NCBI RefSeq assembly: GCF_012103215.1
Contig: NZ_JAAVNE010000009.1
Location: forward strand, 62,001-126,000
Origin: Falsiroseomonas selenitidurans
Lineage (GTDB): Bacteria > Pseudomonadota > Alphaproteobacteria > Acetobacterales > Acetobacteraceae
DNA length: 64,000 nt
Reading direction: 5' to 3'
The notes below the pieces were generated by a model that made no database searches, was not told where the DNA came from, and saw only the letters and a list, made by a program, of their open reading frames with translations. Shown here piece after piece: positions 16,009-24,916 of the stretch. Numbering within the stretch: the first letter of the stretch is position 1; each line of letters opens with the position of its first letter. The translations under genes and the position numbers were made by a program.

Positions 16009-17712
16009 ATGCAGGACTCGAAGCGGGCCGGCCTGCTGGCCGCGCCCTATGTGCTGTGGCTGCTGGCGGCCTTCGCCGCGCCGCTCGGTGCCGTCGCACT
16101 GCTCTCCGTGCAGGAGAGCAGCGAGATGTTCGCGCCGCTAGAGCTGGTGCCCTCCGGCGCCCAGTATGCGGAGATTCTGGGCGACGCCTTCTTCCGGCGG
16201 CTGCTGGGCAACACGCTGCTGCTGGGGCTCGCCGTCGCCGGGGCCTCCGCCCTGCTGGCCTATCCGCTGGCGCTGTGGCTGACGCGCCTCAGCCCGCGTG
16301 CCAAGCCCTATGGCTTCGCCATCATCCTGGTGCCGCTGCTGACCAATGTGGTGGTGCGCTCGCTCGGCATCATCCTGCTGCTGGCGCCGCAGGGCGTCGT
16401 CTCCGGCATCGGGCAGTGGCTGGGCCTGCAGCCGGTGAACCTGCTGTTCGGCTGGTTCGCCGTCGGCGTCTCGCTCGTGCAGGTGTTCCTGCCCTTCATG
16501 GTGCTGGCGCTGTACGACGTGCTGGAGGCGCAGGAGAAGCGGCTGGAGGAAGCGGCGGCGGGGCTCGGCGCCGGGCCCGCCATGCGCTTCTGGCGCGTCA
16601 CCTTCCCGCTTTCCCTGCCCGGGCTGCGCGGCGGGCTGACGCTGGTCTTCCTGATGGCGTCGACGGCCTATGTCTCCGCCACCCTGGTCGGCGGGCGCAA
16701 GGTGCTGGTCACCGGCATGGTGGTGCTGCGGGAGGGGATGGAGATCCTGAACTACCCGCTGGCCTCCGCGCTGGCGATGCTGATGCTGGCGACCTCCGTC
16801 CTGGTCACGCTGGTGATCGCGCGGCTGATCGGCCTGGCGACGCCCTGGGTCGCCGCGCGGGTGCCGCGGCGCTGGCCCGGCCTGCCGCCGGCGCCGCGCC
16901 GTGCTTTGGTGCAGGTGGCGGAGGCGCTGGCGCCGGTGGTCTATCCGCTGCTGCTGGGCGCGGGCATCTTCATCCTGATGTTCCCGCTGCTGCTGGTGGC
17001 CGTCGCCTCGGTGAATGACAGCCCGCAGGCCACGGTGGCGCAATTCCTCGGCTTCACCTGGAAATGGTACGCTGCGGTGCTGACCAATCCGCGCTATCTC
17101 TCCGATGCCTGGACCAGCCTGCAGCTCGCGCTGTGCTGCGTCGCCATCGCCCTTGCCCTGGCGCTGCCCGCCGCCTTCGCGCTGGTGCGCGGCAGCTTCG
17201 CGGGAAAGGAGGCGCTGGGCGCCTTCCTGATGCTGCCGCTGGCCCTGCCCGGCATCGCCATCGGCCTCGGCATGCTGCGGCTGCTGCAATGGTTCAACCA
17301 GGTGCCGCCCTTCCTCGGCGTGCTGGCGGTGCATGTGGTGCTGGTCACGCCCTTCATGCTGGCGCTGCTGCGGGCCTCTGTCGCCCAGCTGGATCGCGGG
17401 CTGGAGGAAGCGGCCGGCGGGCTGGGGGCCACACCCGCCCGCGTGTTCCGCCGCGTCATCCTGCCGCAGCTGGCGCCGGGCATGGCGGTGGCCTGCGTCA
17501 TCGGCTTCCTGATGTCCTTCGGCGAGGTCACCGTCACCGCCTTCCTCACCACGGCGCGGCTGCAGACCCTGCCGGTGCGCATCTATGCGGAGGCGACCTT
17601 CAGCCTCGAGAACACGGTGAACGCCATCTCCACCCTGTTCATCCTGGTGACCATGGCGCTGCTGGTGCTGGTGAACCGGCTGATGCCGCTCGACCGGGTT
17701 TGGAAACGGTAG
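16009..17712 (+). CDS. Fused ABC permease (PotB-PotC type in one polypeptide)
   Basis: 567 aa, about twice a normal permease. ATG at 16009 is directly preceded by an in-frame GTG (16006). The first half (residues 1-280) resembles PotB, with loop EEAAAGLGAGPAMRFWRV; the second half (from about residue 310) resembles PotC, with loop EEAAGGLGATPARVFRRV. Each half has about six helices, linked by a Pro/Arg-rich joint (VAARVPRRWPGLPPAPRRA). Two EAA-type loops in one chain would dock both ATPase copies. Fused permeases are known for iron and some polyamine-class importers. No frameshift or remnant stop is seen at the joint. Confidence 0.92.
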   Translation: MQDSKRAGLLAAPYVLWLLAAFAAPLGAVALLSVQESSEMFAPLELVPSGAQYAEILGDAFFRRLLGNTLLLGLAVAGASALLAYPLALWLTRLSPRAKPYGFAIILVPLLTNVVVRSLGIILLLAPQGVVSGIGQWLGLQPVNLLFGWFAVGVSLVQVFLPFMVLALYDVLEAQEKRLEEAAAGLGAGPAMRFWRVTFPLSLPGLRGGLTLVFLMASTAYVSATLVGGRKVLVTGMVVLREGMEILNYPLASALAMLMLATSVLVTLVIARLIGLATPWVAARVPRRWPGLPPAPRRALVQVAEALAPVVYPLLLGAGIFILMFPLLLVAVASVNDSPQATVAQFLGFTWKWYAAVLTNPRYLSDAWTSLQLALCCVAIALALALPAAFALVRGSFAGKEALGAFLMLPLALPGIAIGLGMLRLLQWFNQVPPFLGVLAVHVVLVTPFMLALLRASVAQLDRGLEEAAGGLGATPARVFRRVILPQLAPGMAVACVIGFLMSFGEVTVTAFLTTARLQTLPVRIYAEATFSLENTVNAISTLFILVTMALLVLVNRLMPLDRVWKR

Positions 17713-17773
17713 CGCCGGGCGCCTCCTCGTCCCGCACGGCCTCGGATCGGCGCCATAAAGATTCTTCGCCGCC

Positions 17774-17800
17774 TGTCGAAGTGACGCAGCCAAAAGTGTC
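17774..17800 (+). promoter_or_regulatory. Candidate ECF42-type promoter upstream of the DGPF gene
   Basis: TGTCGA (17774-17779) and TGTC (17797-17800) are separated by 17 bases, about 70 bases before the DGPF start. From memory, ECF42 sigma factors recognise TGTCGA at -35 and a short CGA/TC-like -10; the first block matches fully and the second is one base off. This would be autoregulation of the DGPF-sigma pair. Confidence 0.5.
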
Positions 17801-17870
17801 TTCCCATCAGCCAGTCTCGCCGGGTCGGATCAGCCGGCCCCGCGGGACCCGGCGTGAAGGAGAGACCGCC

Positions 17871-18239
17871 ATGCAATACATGATGCTGCTGACCGAGACC
17901 GCCGCCGAATTCGCCCAGCGCGAGGACCCGGAGAAGGCCCCCGCCTACTGGTCCGGCTGGACCGCCTTCATCGGTGCCATGGCGCAGGCCGGCATCATCG
18001 TCCGCGGCGACGGGCTGTTGCCGCCGCACACCGCGACGACGCTGCGGCTGCGCGACGGCAAGCCGATCGTGCAGGACGGGCCGTTTGCCGACAGCAAGGA
18101 ACAGCTTGGCGGCTACTTCATCATCGAGGTGCCGGACCTCGACACCGCCCTGGCCTGGGCGGCCCGCGCGCCCTCCGCCGCCAGCGCCGCGGTGGAAATC
18201 CGGCCCCTGCTGCCGCCGATGCCCCTCCCCGCCGGATGA
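17871..18239 (+). CDS. YCII-related DGPF-domain protein
   Basis: 122 aa. ATG at 17871 with GAAGGAGAG seven bases upstream. It begins MQYMMLL, carries the IVQDGPFADSKEQLGGYFIIEV block that names the DGPF family, and ends in a Pro-rich tail. These small ferredoxin-fold proteins are constant neighbours of ECF42 sigma factors; their biochemical role is not established. The stop overlaps the sigma ATG (ATGA at 18236-18239), so the two are made together. Confidence 0.92.
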   Translation: MQYMMLLTETAAEFAQREDPEKAPAYWSGWTAFIGAMAQAGIIVRGDGLLPPHTATTLRLRDGKPIVQDGPFADSKEQLGGYFIIEVPDLDTALAWAARAPSAASAAVEIRPLLPPMPLPAG

Positions 18240-19438
18240 GCGAGGCCGCGATCCAGGCGGCGGAGCATGCGGCCCGCACCGCCTATGGCCGCCTGGTCGC
18301 GCGCCTCGCATCCCGGTCGCGCGACATCGCGGGCGCCGAGGATGCCCTGGCCGAGGCCTTCGCCGCCGCGCTGCGCCACTGGCCGCAGCGCGGCGTGCCG
18401 GCCTCGCCGGAGGCCTGGCTGCTGACCACGGCGCGCAACGCCCAGAGCAATGCCGGCCGCCACCGCCGGGTGGCCCTGGCCGCCGCCGCGGCGCTGGAAC
18501 GCCGGCAGGCGGAACCGGAGAACCCGGCGGAGGCCCCTGAAGACTGGCCGGACGAGCGGCTGAAGCTGCTGTTCGTCTGCGCCCATCCTGCCATCGATGC
18601 CGGCATCCGCACGCCACTGATGCTGCAGGTGGTGCTGGGCCTGGATGCCGCGCGCATCGCCAGCGCGCTGCTGCTGTCCCCTGCCGCCATGAGCCAGCGC
18701 CTGGTCCGGGCCAAGGCGAAGATCCGCCTCGCCGGGCTGCGCTTCGAACTGCCGGGGCGGGAGGACTTGCCGGCCCGCCTGGCCGAGGTGCTGGAAGCGG
18801 TCTACGCCGCCTATGGCACGGGCTGGGAAGGCACCGGCCCGCTCGGCCTGGCGGCGGAGGCGATCGCGCTCGGCCGGCTGCTGGTGGCCGAATTGCCGGA
18901 GGAGCCGGAAGCCAGGGGCCTGCTCGCCCTGATGCTGCATTGCGAGGCACGCCGCGACGCGCGGCGCGACGCGGCCGGCCGCTTCGTGCCGCTCGCGCGC
19001 CAGGACCCCCGCCTCTGGTCGCGCCCGCTGGTCGCGGAGGCGGAGCGGCTGCTGACGGAGGGCTCGCGCGCCGGCCGCTTCGGCCGCTTCCTCTGCGAGG
19101 CGGCGATCCAGTCCGTGCATGCCCAGCGGGCGGCCACCGGCCGCACGGACCATGCGGCGCTGCGCCTTCTCTACGATCTCCTGGCCCAGCAGGCGCCCAG
19201 CCTGGGGGTGCTGACGGCCCGCGCCGCGGCCCTGCTCGAAGCCGGGGACCTGGCGGCCGCGGCGGTGGCCCTGGCCGCGCTGCCAGCGGACCGGGTGGCG
19301 GACTACCAGCCCTATTGGGTGACGCGGGCCGCCCTGCTGCGCCAGCAGGGCCTCGTGGCGGAGGCTGCGGCGGCGCGGCGGCGCGCGATCGGGCTGACGC
19401 AGGATCCGGCGGTCCGCCGCTTCCTTGAGGACGCTTGA
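18236..19438 (+). CDS. ECF42-like RNA polymerase sigma factor with C-terminal TPR-like extension
   Basis: 400 aa. The first 180 residues hold sigma region 2 (DIAGAEDALAEAFAAALRHWP, SPEAWLLTTARN) and region 4 (MLQVVLGLDAARIASALLLSPAAMSQRLVRAKAKIR). The remaining 220 residues are the long helical, TPR-like tail typical of ECF41/42-type factors with no anti-sigma gene nearby. It is coupled to a DGPF protein. Control is probably through the C-terminal extension, and the TGTCGA promoter upstream suggests it drives its own operon. Confidence 0.93.
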   Translation: MSEAAIQAAEHAARTAYGRLVARLASRSRDIAGAEDALAEAFAAALRHWPQRGVPASPEAWLLTTARNAQSNAGRHRRVALAAAAALERRQAEPENPAEAPEDWPDERLKLLFVCAHPAIDAGIRTPLMLQVVLGLDAARIASALLLSPAAMSQRLVRAKAKIRLAGLRFELPGREDLPARLAEVLEAVYAAYGTGWEGTGPLGLAAEAIALGRLLVAELPEEPEARGLLALMLHCEARRDARRDAAGRFVPLARQDPRLWSRPLVAEAERLLTEGSRAGRFGRFLCEAAIQSVHAQRAATGRTDHAALRLLYDLLAQQAPSLGVLTARAAALLEAGDLAAAAVALAALPADRVADYQPYWVTRAALLRQQGLVAEAAAARRRAIGLTQDPAVRRFLEDA

Positions 19439-19483
19439 CGCCGCGCCGCGACGGGGCGCAAGCTTCTGGAAAGAAGGACGACG

Positions 19484-19514
19484 TCCTGCAATACGAGACA
19501 CGCATCTTGCAGGA
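19484..19514. promoter_or_regulatory. Inverted repeat upstream of the hyuA operon
   Basis: TCCTGCAA (19484-19491) and TTGCAGGA (19507-19514) form a perfect 8-bp repeat with a 15-base spacer, just before the hyuA ribosome site (AAGGGAAGGAAAC). An overlapping small repeat AGGAC-GAC-GTCCT sits at 19476-19488. It could be an operator, for instance for the IclR protein at the far end of the operon, or an RNA hairpin. Confidence 0.45.
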
Positions 19515-19532
19515 TCAAGGGAAGGAAACGCC

Positions 19533-21647
19533 GTGCCGGATGATGTGCGCACCGCGGCGGCACGCGCCGTGACCGCCACCTCGGGCTTTGCCCTGGCCGT
19601 GGACATCGGCGGCACCTTCACCGATGTCGTGCTGCGCCACGAAGGCGGCGCTTCCGTCACCGACAAGACGCTGACCACCCACCGCAACCTGCTGGAAGGC
19701 TTCTTCCGCGCCGTCGAGCTGGCGCTGGACCGCGCCGGCATCGGCCCGGCGGCGGTCACGGCGGTGACGGTCCACGCCACCACCCTGGTGACCAATGCGG
19801 TGATCGAGCGCCGCGGCCCGCCCACCGCCCTGCTGGCGACCCGGGGCTTCCGGGACGTGCTCAGCATCCGCAACGAGCACCGCTACGACATGTTCGACCC
19901 GCAGATCGAATTCCCCGATCCGCTGGTGCCCGATGCGCTGGTCTACACGCTGGATGAACGCACCCACGCCGATGGCAGCGTGGCGAAGCCGGTGGATGCG
20001 GCGGAAGCCTCGGCGCTCGCCCGGCGGATGCAGGCGGATGGCGTGCAGGCGGTGGGCATCTGCCTGCTGAACGCCTATCGCAACGGCGCCAATGAACAGG
20101 CGGCGCGGACCGCGATCCTGGCGGCGGCGCCAGGGATGGCGGTGACGCTGTCGTCGGAGGTATCGCCGCAGATCCGCGAGTATCCGCGCGCCTCCACCAC
20201 GGTGATGAACGCCTACACCCAGCCCATCGTCGCCCCCTATCTGGCGGCGCTAGAGGCGGAGCTGGCGCGGCGCGGCTTTCCCAACCGGCCGCTCATCATG
20301 CTGTCCAATGGCGGCGTGGTGGGCACCCGGGTGGCCGGCGGCTTCCCGGTGCGGATGATCGAAAGCGGCCCGGCGGCGGGGGCGCTGGCGGCGGCGCATT
20401 TCTCCGCCGTGCTGGACCTGCCGCGGCTGCTGTCCTTCGACATGGGCGGCACCACCGCCAAGGCCTGCCTGATCGAGGGCGGCCGCCCGCTGGTGGCCGG
20501 GGAATTCGAGGTCGATCGCCGCTACCGCTTCAAGCCCGGCAGCGGCTTTCCCATCACCATCCCGGCCGTCGACATGATCGAGATCGGCGCCGGCGGCGGC
20601 TCCATCGCGCGCGTCGACACGCTCGGCCTGCTGAAGGTCGGCCCGCGCAGCGCGGGGTCGGAGCCCGGGCCGGTCTGCTACGGCCGCGGCGGCACCCAGC
20701 CCACGGTGACGGATGCCGATGTGGTGCTCGGCCTGCTGGATGCCGACCGCTTCCTGGGCGGCGACATGAAGCTGGACCGCGCCGGCGCGGAGGCCGCGCT
20801 GGGTGCCCTCGGCGCCCAGCTCGGCACCGATGCCGTCACCACGGCGCGCGGCGTCTTCGAGGTGGTGTGCGAGCAGATGGCCGGCGCCGCCCGCGCCCAT
20901 GCCACGGACCGCGGCCTCGACTGGCGCGGCCTGCCGATGCTGGCCTTCGGCGGCGCCGGCCCGGTGCATGCCTGCCGGGTGGCGGAGCTGCTGGAATGCT
21001 CGCGCCTGGTCTTCCCCCCGATGGCCAGCGTGCTGTCCGCCTTCGGCACGCTGGTCAGCCCGGTGCGGCTCGACCTGGTGCGCTCCGCCCTCGCGCCGCT
21101 CGCTGCGCTGGACTGGGCCGCGACGCGCGCTTTGGTGCAGGGCATGGAGACGGAGGGCCGCGCCGCGCTGGCGGAAGCCGGGGTGCGGGCGGCGGAGGCG
21201 ATGCTGGAGCTGGCGGTGGATTGCCGCTACCGCGGCCAGCAGAACGAGGTGACGGCGGACCTGCCGCTGGCCGTGCTGGCAGCCGGCGACGCCCCCGCCC
21301 TGCGCGCGGCCTTCGAGGCCGCCTACCAGGCGTTGTACGGCCTGACCCTGCCGGATGTGCCGCTGGAGGTGGTGACCTGGCGGCTGGCGGCGCGCGGCCC
21401 CATCCCCGAGGCCAGCCCGCCCCCCGCCACCGGCGGCGTGCCCGCGGCACCCCGCACGCATCGCCGCGTGGCGGTGGAGGCGGCGGGGCCGGAGGTGCCG
21501 GTCTTCGACCGCGCCACGCTGGCCGTGGGCCAGCGCATCGCCGGCCCGGCGATCATCGAGGAGAGGGAAACCACGCTGGTGGTGCTGCGCGGCTGGACCG
21601 CCTGCGTGCACGCCACCGGCGCGGTGGTGGCGGAGCGCGCGGCATGA
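19533..21647 (+). CDS. hyuA: Hydantoinase/oxoprolinase family protein, subunit A
   Basis: 704 aa. The GTG at 19533 follows AAGGGAAGGAAAC; an ATG-type frame start at 19425 would overlap the sigma gene and is less likely. The N terminus has the actin-fold phosphate loop VDIGGTFTDVVL; later FDMGGTTAKACLIEGG and AFGGAGPVHACRVAELL are the other ATP-site blocks of HyuA/acetone-carboxylase-beta proteins. Together with HyuB it makes an ATP-dependent hydrolase (hydantoin, 5-oxoproline) or carboxylase. ATGA overlap with hyuB. Two receptors and an aldolase downstream suggest an imported cyclic amide or acid. Confidence 0.92.
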   Translation: MPDDVRTAAARAVTATSGFALAVDIGGTFTDVVLRHEGGASVTDKTLTTHRNLLEGFFRAVELALDRAGIGPAAVTAVTVHATTLVTNAVIERRGPPTALLATRGFRDVLSIRNEHRYDMFDPQIEFPDPLVPDALVYTLDERTHADGSVAKPVDAAEASALARRMQADGVQAVGICLLNAYRNGANEQAARTAILAAAPGMAVTLSSEVSPQIREYPRASTTVMNAYTQPIVAPYLAALEAELARRGFPNRPLIMLSNGGVVGTRVAGGFPVRMIESGPAAGALAAAHFSAVLDLPRLLSFDMGGTTAKACLIEGGRPLVAGEFEVDRRYRFKPGSGFPITIPAVDMIEIGAGGGSIARVDTLGLLKVGPRSAGSEPGPVCYGRGGTQPTVTDADVVLGLLDADRFLGGDMKLDRAGAEAALGALGAQLGTDAVTTARGVFEVVCEQMAGAARAHATDRGLDWRGLPMLAFGGAGPVHACRVAELLECSRLVFPPMASVLSAFGTLVSPVRLDLVRSALAPLAALDWAATRALVQGMETEGRAALAEAGVRAAEAMLELAVDCRYRGQQNEVTADLPLAVLAAGDAPALRAAFEAAYQALYGLTLPDVPLEVVTWRLAARGPIPEASPPPATGGVPAAPRTHRRVAVEAAGPEVPVFDRATLAVGQRIAGPAIIEERETTLVVLRGWTACVHATGAVVAERAA

Positions 21648-23203
21648 CGCAGCTGGATGGCATCGCCCTGGAGATCCAGTGGTCGAACCTGATCGCCACC
21701 GTCACCGAACAGGCGCGCGCGCTGCAGCGCATCGCCTTCAGCCCGATCGTGCGGGAGGCCGGGGACCTGGCCACCGCCCTGTTCGACCGGCAGGGGCGCA
21801 TGGTGGCGCAGGCCGTCACCGGCACGCCGGGCCACATCAACAGCCTGGCCGCCGCCGGCCAGCATTTCGTCCGCGAATTCCCGCCGGACTCGCTGCATCC
21901 CGGCGACGTGCTGATCACCAACGACCCCTGGCTGAGCGCGGGCCATTTCTTCGACATCACGGTGATGACGCCGGTGTTCCGGCGCGACCGCTGCATCGGC
22001 TTCTTCGGCAGCACCATCCACCACACCGATATCGGCGGCTACGGCGTCGGCGCGGGGGCGCGCGACGTGCATGAGGAGGGCCTCTGGATCCCCCTTGCGA
22101 AGCTCTACGAAAAGGGGCAGCCCAACGCGCTGCTGCACGCCATCATCCGCCGCAACGTGCGCACGCCGGAACACGTCTCCGGCGATTTGGCCGCGCAGGT
22201 CGCCGCCGGGCGGGTGGGGGCGGAGCGGCTGAACGCGCTGTGCGACCGCACCGGCCTGGACGACATCCAGGAGCTGGCCGAAGCCATCCTGCAGCGCTCG
22301 GAACAGGCGACGCGCGCCAGCATCCGCAAGCTGCGCCCCGGCACCTATCACGGCGAGAGCATCTTCGACGTGCCCGGCGGCGCCCACATCACGCTGAAGG
22401 CGGCGGTCACCGTGGATGCCGATGCCGGGGAGCTGACCATCGACTTCACCGGCAGCAGCCCGGAAGCGCCAATCGGCATCAACGTCGTGCTGAACTACAC
22501 CGCCGCCTACGCCAACTTCGCCGTGCGCGCCTGCCTGGACCCGGACCTGCCGAACAATTTCGGCAGCCTGCTGCCGGTGCGCGTGGTGGCGCCGGAAGGC
22601 TCCATCGTGAACTGCCGCTACCCGGCGCCGGTGAATGCGCGGCATGTGGTGGGCATGTATGTGCCGATGCCGGTGCTGAAGGCGCTGCACCAGGTGATGC
22701 CGGACCGGGTGCTGGCGGAAGGCTCCGGCGCCGTCTGGACCATCCAGATCCAGGGGCGGGAGGCGGATGGGCGGCCCTTCACCTCCTCCATGTTCAACTA
22801 TTCGGGCGGCATGGGCGCGCGGCGCGACAAGCCGGGGCTTTCCGCCACCTGCTACCCCACCGGCGTCGCCGCCGTGCCGGTGGAGGTGCTGGAAGCCGCC
22901 ATGCCCATCGTCTTCACCCGCAAGGAACTGCGCCGGGGATCGGGCGGCGCCGGGCGGCAGCGTGGCGGCGACGGCCAGCTCATCGGCTTCCGGATGCGCA
23001 CGCGGGACCCCTGGCTGCTCAACGTGGTGGCCAGCCGCACGGATCTGGGGCCCGAGGGGCTGGAAGGCGGGGCGGGCGGCCAGCCCGGGCGCTTCCTGGT
23101 GAACGGCCAGGCGGTGAACAAGTCGCAGAAGATGGCGATGGCCGCGGAGGATGAGGTGCTGATGGAAACGCCGGGCGGCGGGGGCTACGGTTCCGCCACC
23201 TGA
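21644..23203 (+). CDS. hyuB: Hydantoinase B/oxoprolinase family protein
   Basis: 519 aa. Blocks of the family are intact: SPIVREAGDLATALFDRQG near residue 27, ITNDPWLSAGHFFD, GFFGSTIHHTDIGG, IDFTGSSPEAPIGINV and the C-terminal TPGGGGYG. The His-rich GSTIHHTDIGG segment is a probable metal/active site. It is the partner of the preceding subunit, with overlapping stop and start. It lacks any membrane or signal segment. Substrate choice among hydantoins, oxoproline or small ketones cannot be decided here. Confidence 0.92.
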   Translation: MTQLDGIALEIQWSNLIATVTEQARALQRIAFSPIVREAGDLATALFDRQGRMVAQAVTGTPGHINSLAAAGQHFVREFPPDSLHPGDVLITNDPWLSAGHFFDITVMTPVFRRDRCIGFFGSTIHHTDIGGYGVGAGARDVHEEGLWIPLAKLYEKGQPNALLHAIIRRNVRTPEHVSGDLAAQVAAGRVGAERLNALCDRTGLDDIQELAEAILQRSEQATRASIRKLRPGTYHGESIFDVPGGAHITLKAAVTVDADAGELTIDFTGSSPEAPIGINVVLNYTAAYANFAVRACLDPDLPNNFGSLLPVRVVAPEGSIVNCRYPAPVNARHVVGMYVPMPVLKALHQVMPDRVLAEGSGAVWTIQIQGREADGRPFTSSMFNYSGGMGARRDKPGLSATCYPTGVAAVPVEVLEAAMPIVFTRKELRRGSGGAGRQRGGDGQLIGFRMRTRDPWLLNVVASRTDLGPEGLEGGAGGQPGRFLVNGQAVNKSQKMAMAAEDEVLMETPGGGGYGSAT

Positions 23204-23234
23204 ACGATCGCTTCGGGGAGGAAACAGAACAACA

Positions 23235-24200
23235 ATGATCGGACGTCGCGCGCTGCTCGCCAGCGCCCCGGGCCTGGCCATGCCGGCCATCGCCCGCGCC
23301 CAGGCGCTGTTCACGCGCCCGGTGCGCTTCGTGCTCGGCTTCGCCGCGGGCGGCGCCGGGGACATCACCGTGCGGATGCTGACGCCGCACATGCAGGCGG
23401 AAATCGGCCAGCCCATCGTGGTGGACAACCGCCCCGGCGCCGGCGGGCTGATCAGCGGCGAGGCGGTAGCCCGCGCCGCGCCGGACGGCCACACCATGTA
23501 CCTGCTGACCACCAGCAACATGGCCGCCCCCGCCTTCTACCGCGCCATGCCCTTCGACGTGACCAGGGACTTCACGCCGGTCGGCCGCATGGTCTGGTAC
23601 GACCATGTCATCGCGGTGAACCCGCGCCTGCCGGTGGCCTCCCTGACCGAATTGGTGGCGCTGGCCAAGGCGCGGCCCGGGCAGCTCAACATCGGCTCCA
23701 TCGCGGTCGGCAACGCGCAGCACCTGGGCGTGGAGCTGTTCCGCGCCATGGCGCAGGTGGACATGACCACCGTCACCTACCGCTCCTCGCCCGAGCTGAT
23801 CCTGTCGCTGTCCAATGGCGAGATCCAGGTGGCCGGCGAATTGCTGGCCCCGCTGATGCCGCATGTGCTCTCCGGCGCGGTGAAGCTGCTGGCGGTGACC
23901 GCGCCGACCCGCTTCCCCAGCCTGCCCAACGTGCCGACCAGCGCCGAGAGCGGCATGCCGGACTATCTGGTGCGGTCCTGGAACGCCATCGTCTTTCCCG
24001 CCGGCACGCCAAGGCCGCAGGTGGAGGCGATGAACCGCGCCATCCGCCGGGCGCTGGCCGTGCCGGAAATCCGCGCCAGGCTGATCGAGCTCGGCGGCCT
24101 GCCGGAAGCCAGCTCGCCCGAGGAACTCGGTGCCATGATCCCGCGCGAGGTCGCGGCCTGGGGCCACATGGCGCAGCTGGCCGGGGTGCAGAAGCAGTGA
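23235..24200 (+). CDS. Tripartite tricarboxylate transporter-type receptor (Bug/TctC family)
   Basis: 321 aa. GGGGAGGAAAC precedes the ATG at 23235. Signal peptide ends near residue 22 (LAMPAIARA-Q). Motifs: FAAGGAGDITVRM, VVDNRPGAGG, NIGSIAVGN (an unusual variant of the YGS block), TYRSSPELIL and the SWNAIVFPAGTPRP hinge. Its stop overlaps the GTG of the class II aldolase (GTGA), so this receptor is locked into the hyu operon. It probably delivers the operon substrate, but no membrane partner is encoded nearby. Confidence 0.93.
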   Translation: MIGRRALLASAPGLAMPAIARAQALFTRPVRFVLGFAAGGAGDITVRMLTPHMQAEIGQPIVVDNRPGAGGLISGEAVARAAPDGHTMYLLTTSNMAAPAFYRAMPFDVTRDFTPVGRMVWYDHVIAVNPRLPVASLTELVALAKARPGQLNIGSIAVGNAQHLGVELFRAMAQVDMTTVTYRSSPELILSLSNGEIQVAGELLAPLMPHVLSGAVKLLAVTAPTRFPSLPNVPTSAESGMPDYLVRSWNAIVFPAGTPRPQVEAMNRAIRRALAVPEIRARLIELGGLPEASSPEELGAMIPREVAAWGHMAQLAGVQKQ

Positions 24201-24916
24201 CCGACGCCGAGGCCGCGCTGAAGCACGACCTGCTGCACGCCTACCACATCCTGGACGCGGATGGGCAGGCGAGCGGCATCGCCGGCCACCTGACCGCCCG
24301 CCTGCCCGGCGCCGACCGCTTCTGGTCGCATCGCTGGGGGGTGGGCTTCGACGAGGTGCGGGCAGAGGGGCTGATCGAGGCGGATTTCGACCTGCGCACC
24401 CTGCGTGGCGAGGGCCGCGTGAACCCCACGCTGCACATCCACACCCGCATCTACCGCGCGCGGCCGGATGTGGCCTGCATCATCCACACCCATGGCAAGG
24501 CCGGCGTGGCGCTGGGCTGCGCCGGGATGACGCTGGAGCCGATCACCCAGACCGGCGCCATCTTCGCCGACGACATCGCGCTGTTCGACGAATTCCACGG
24601 CATCGTGCTGGACACGGCGGAGGGCGATGCCATCGCCGCCGCGCTCGGGCCACGGCGCGGCCTGCTGCTGAAGAACCACGGCGCGCTGGTGGTCGGCGCC
24701 AATGTGGCGGAAGCCTGCATCGGCATGACGGTGCTGGAATGGGCCGCCGATGTGCAGCTGCGCGCCGCCGCGGCCGGGCCGTTGCAGCGCCTCGACCCGC
24801 AGGCGGCGGCGCAGTCCAGGCGCTTCCTCCTCGACCCGGCGAATCTCGGCCTTCGCTGGGACTTCCTGAAACGCAAGATCGGCCGCAGCCGACAATTCCT
24901 GGGAGCCACGTCATGA
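24197..24916 (+). CDS. Class II aldolase/adducin family protein
   Basis: 239 aa. GTG start overlaps the receptor stop. The zinc ligands of the fold are visible in HIHTRIYRARPDVACIIHTHG (two His of HTHG around residue 97-99) and the third His in LLLKNHGALVVG near residue 160. GIAGHLTARLPG stands at the substrate-loop position. Family members are retro-aldolases, epimerases or decarboxylases of hydroxy-acids. The gene overlaps the next receptor by ATGA. A role in splitting the carbon skeleton released by the hyu enzymes is plausible but unproven. Confidence 0.9.
   Translation: MTDAEAALKHDLLHAYHILDADGQASGIAGHLTARLPGADRFWSHRWGVGFDEVRAEGLIEADFDLRTLRGEGRVNPTLHIHTRIYRARPDVACIIHTHGKAGVALGCAGMTLEPITQTGAIFADDIALFDEFHGIVLDTAEGDAIAAALGPRRGLLLKNHGALVVGANVAEACIGMTVLEWAADVQLRAAAAGPLQRLDPQAAAQSRRFLLDPANLGLRWDFLKRKIGRSRQFLGATS

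Noticed and set aside
19425..19532. Longer hyuA starting at 19425
   Set aside because: It would overlap the sigma gene, place the start before the AAGGGAAGGAAAC site and add a non-conserved Arg-rich stretch through an inverted repeat.
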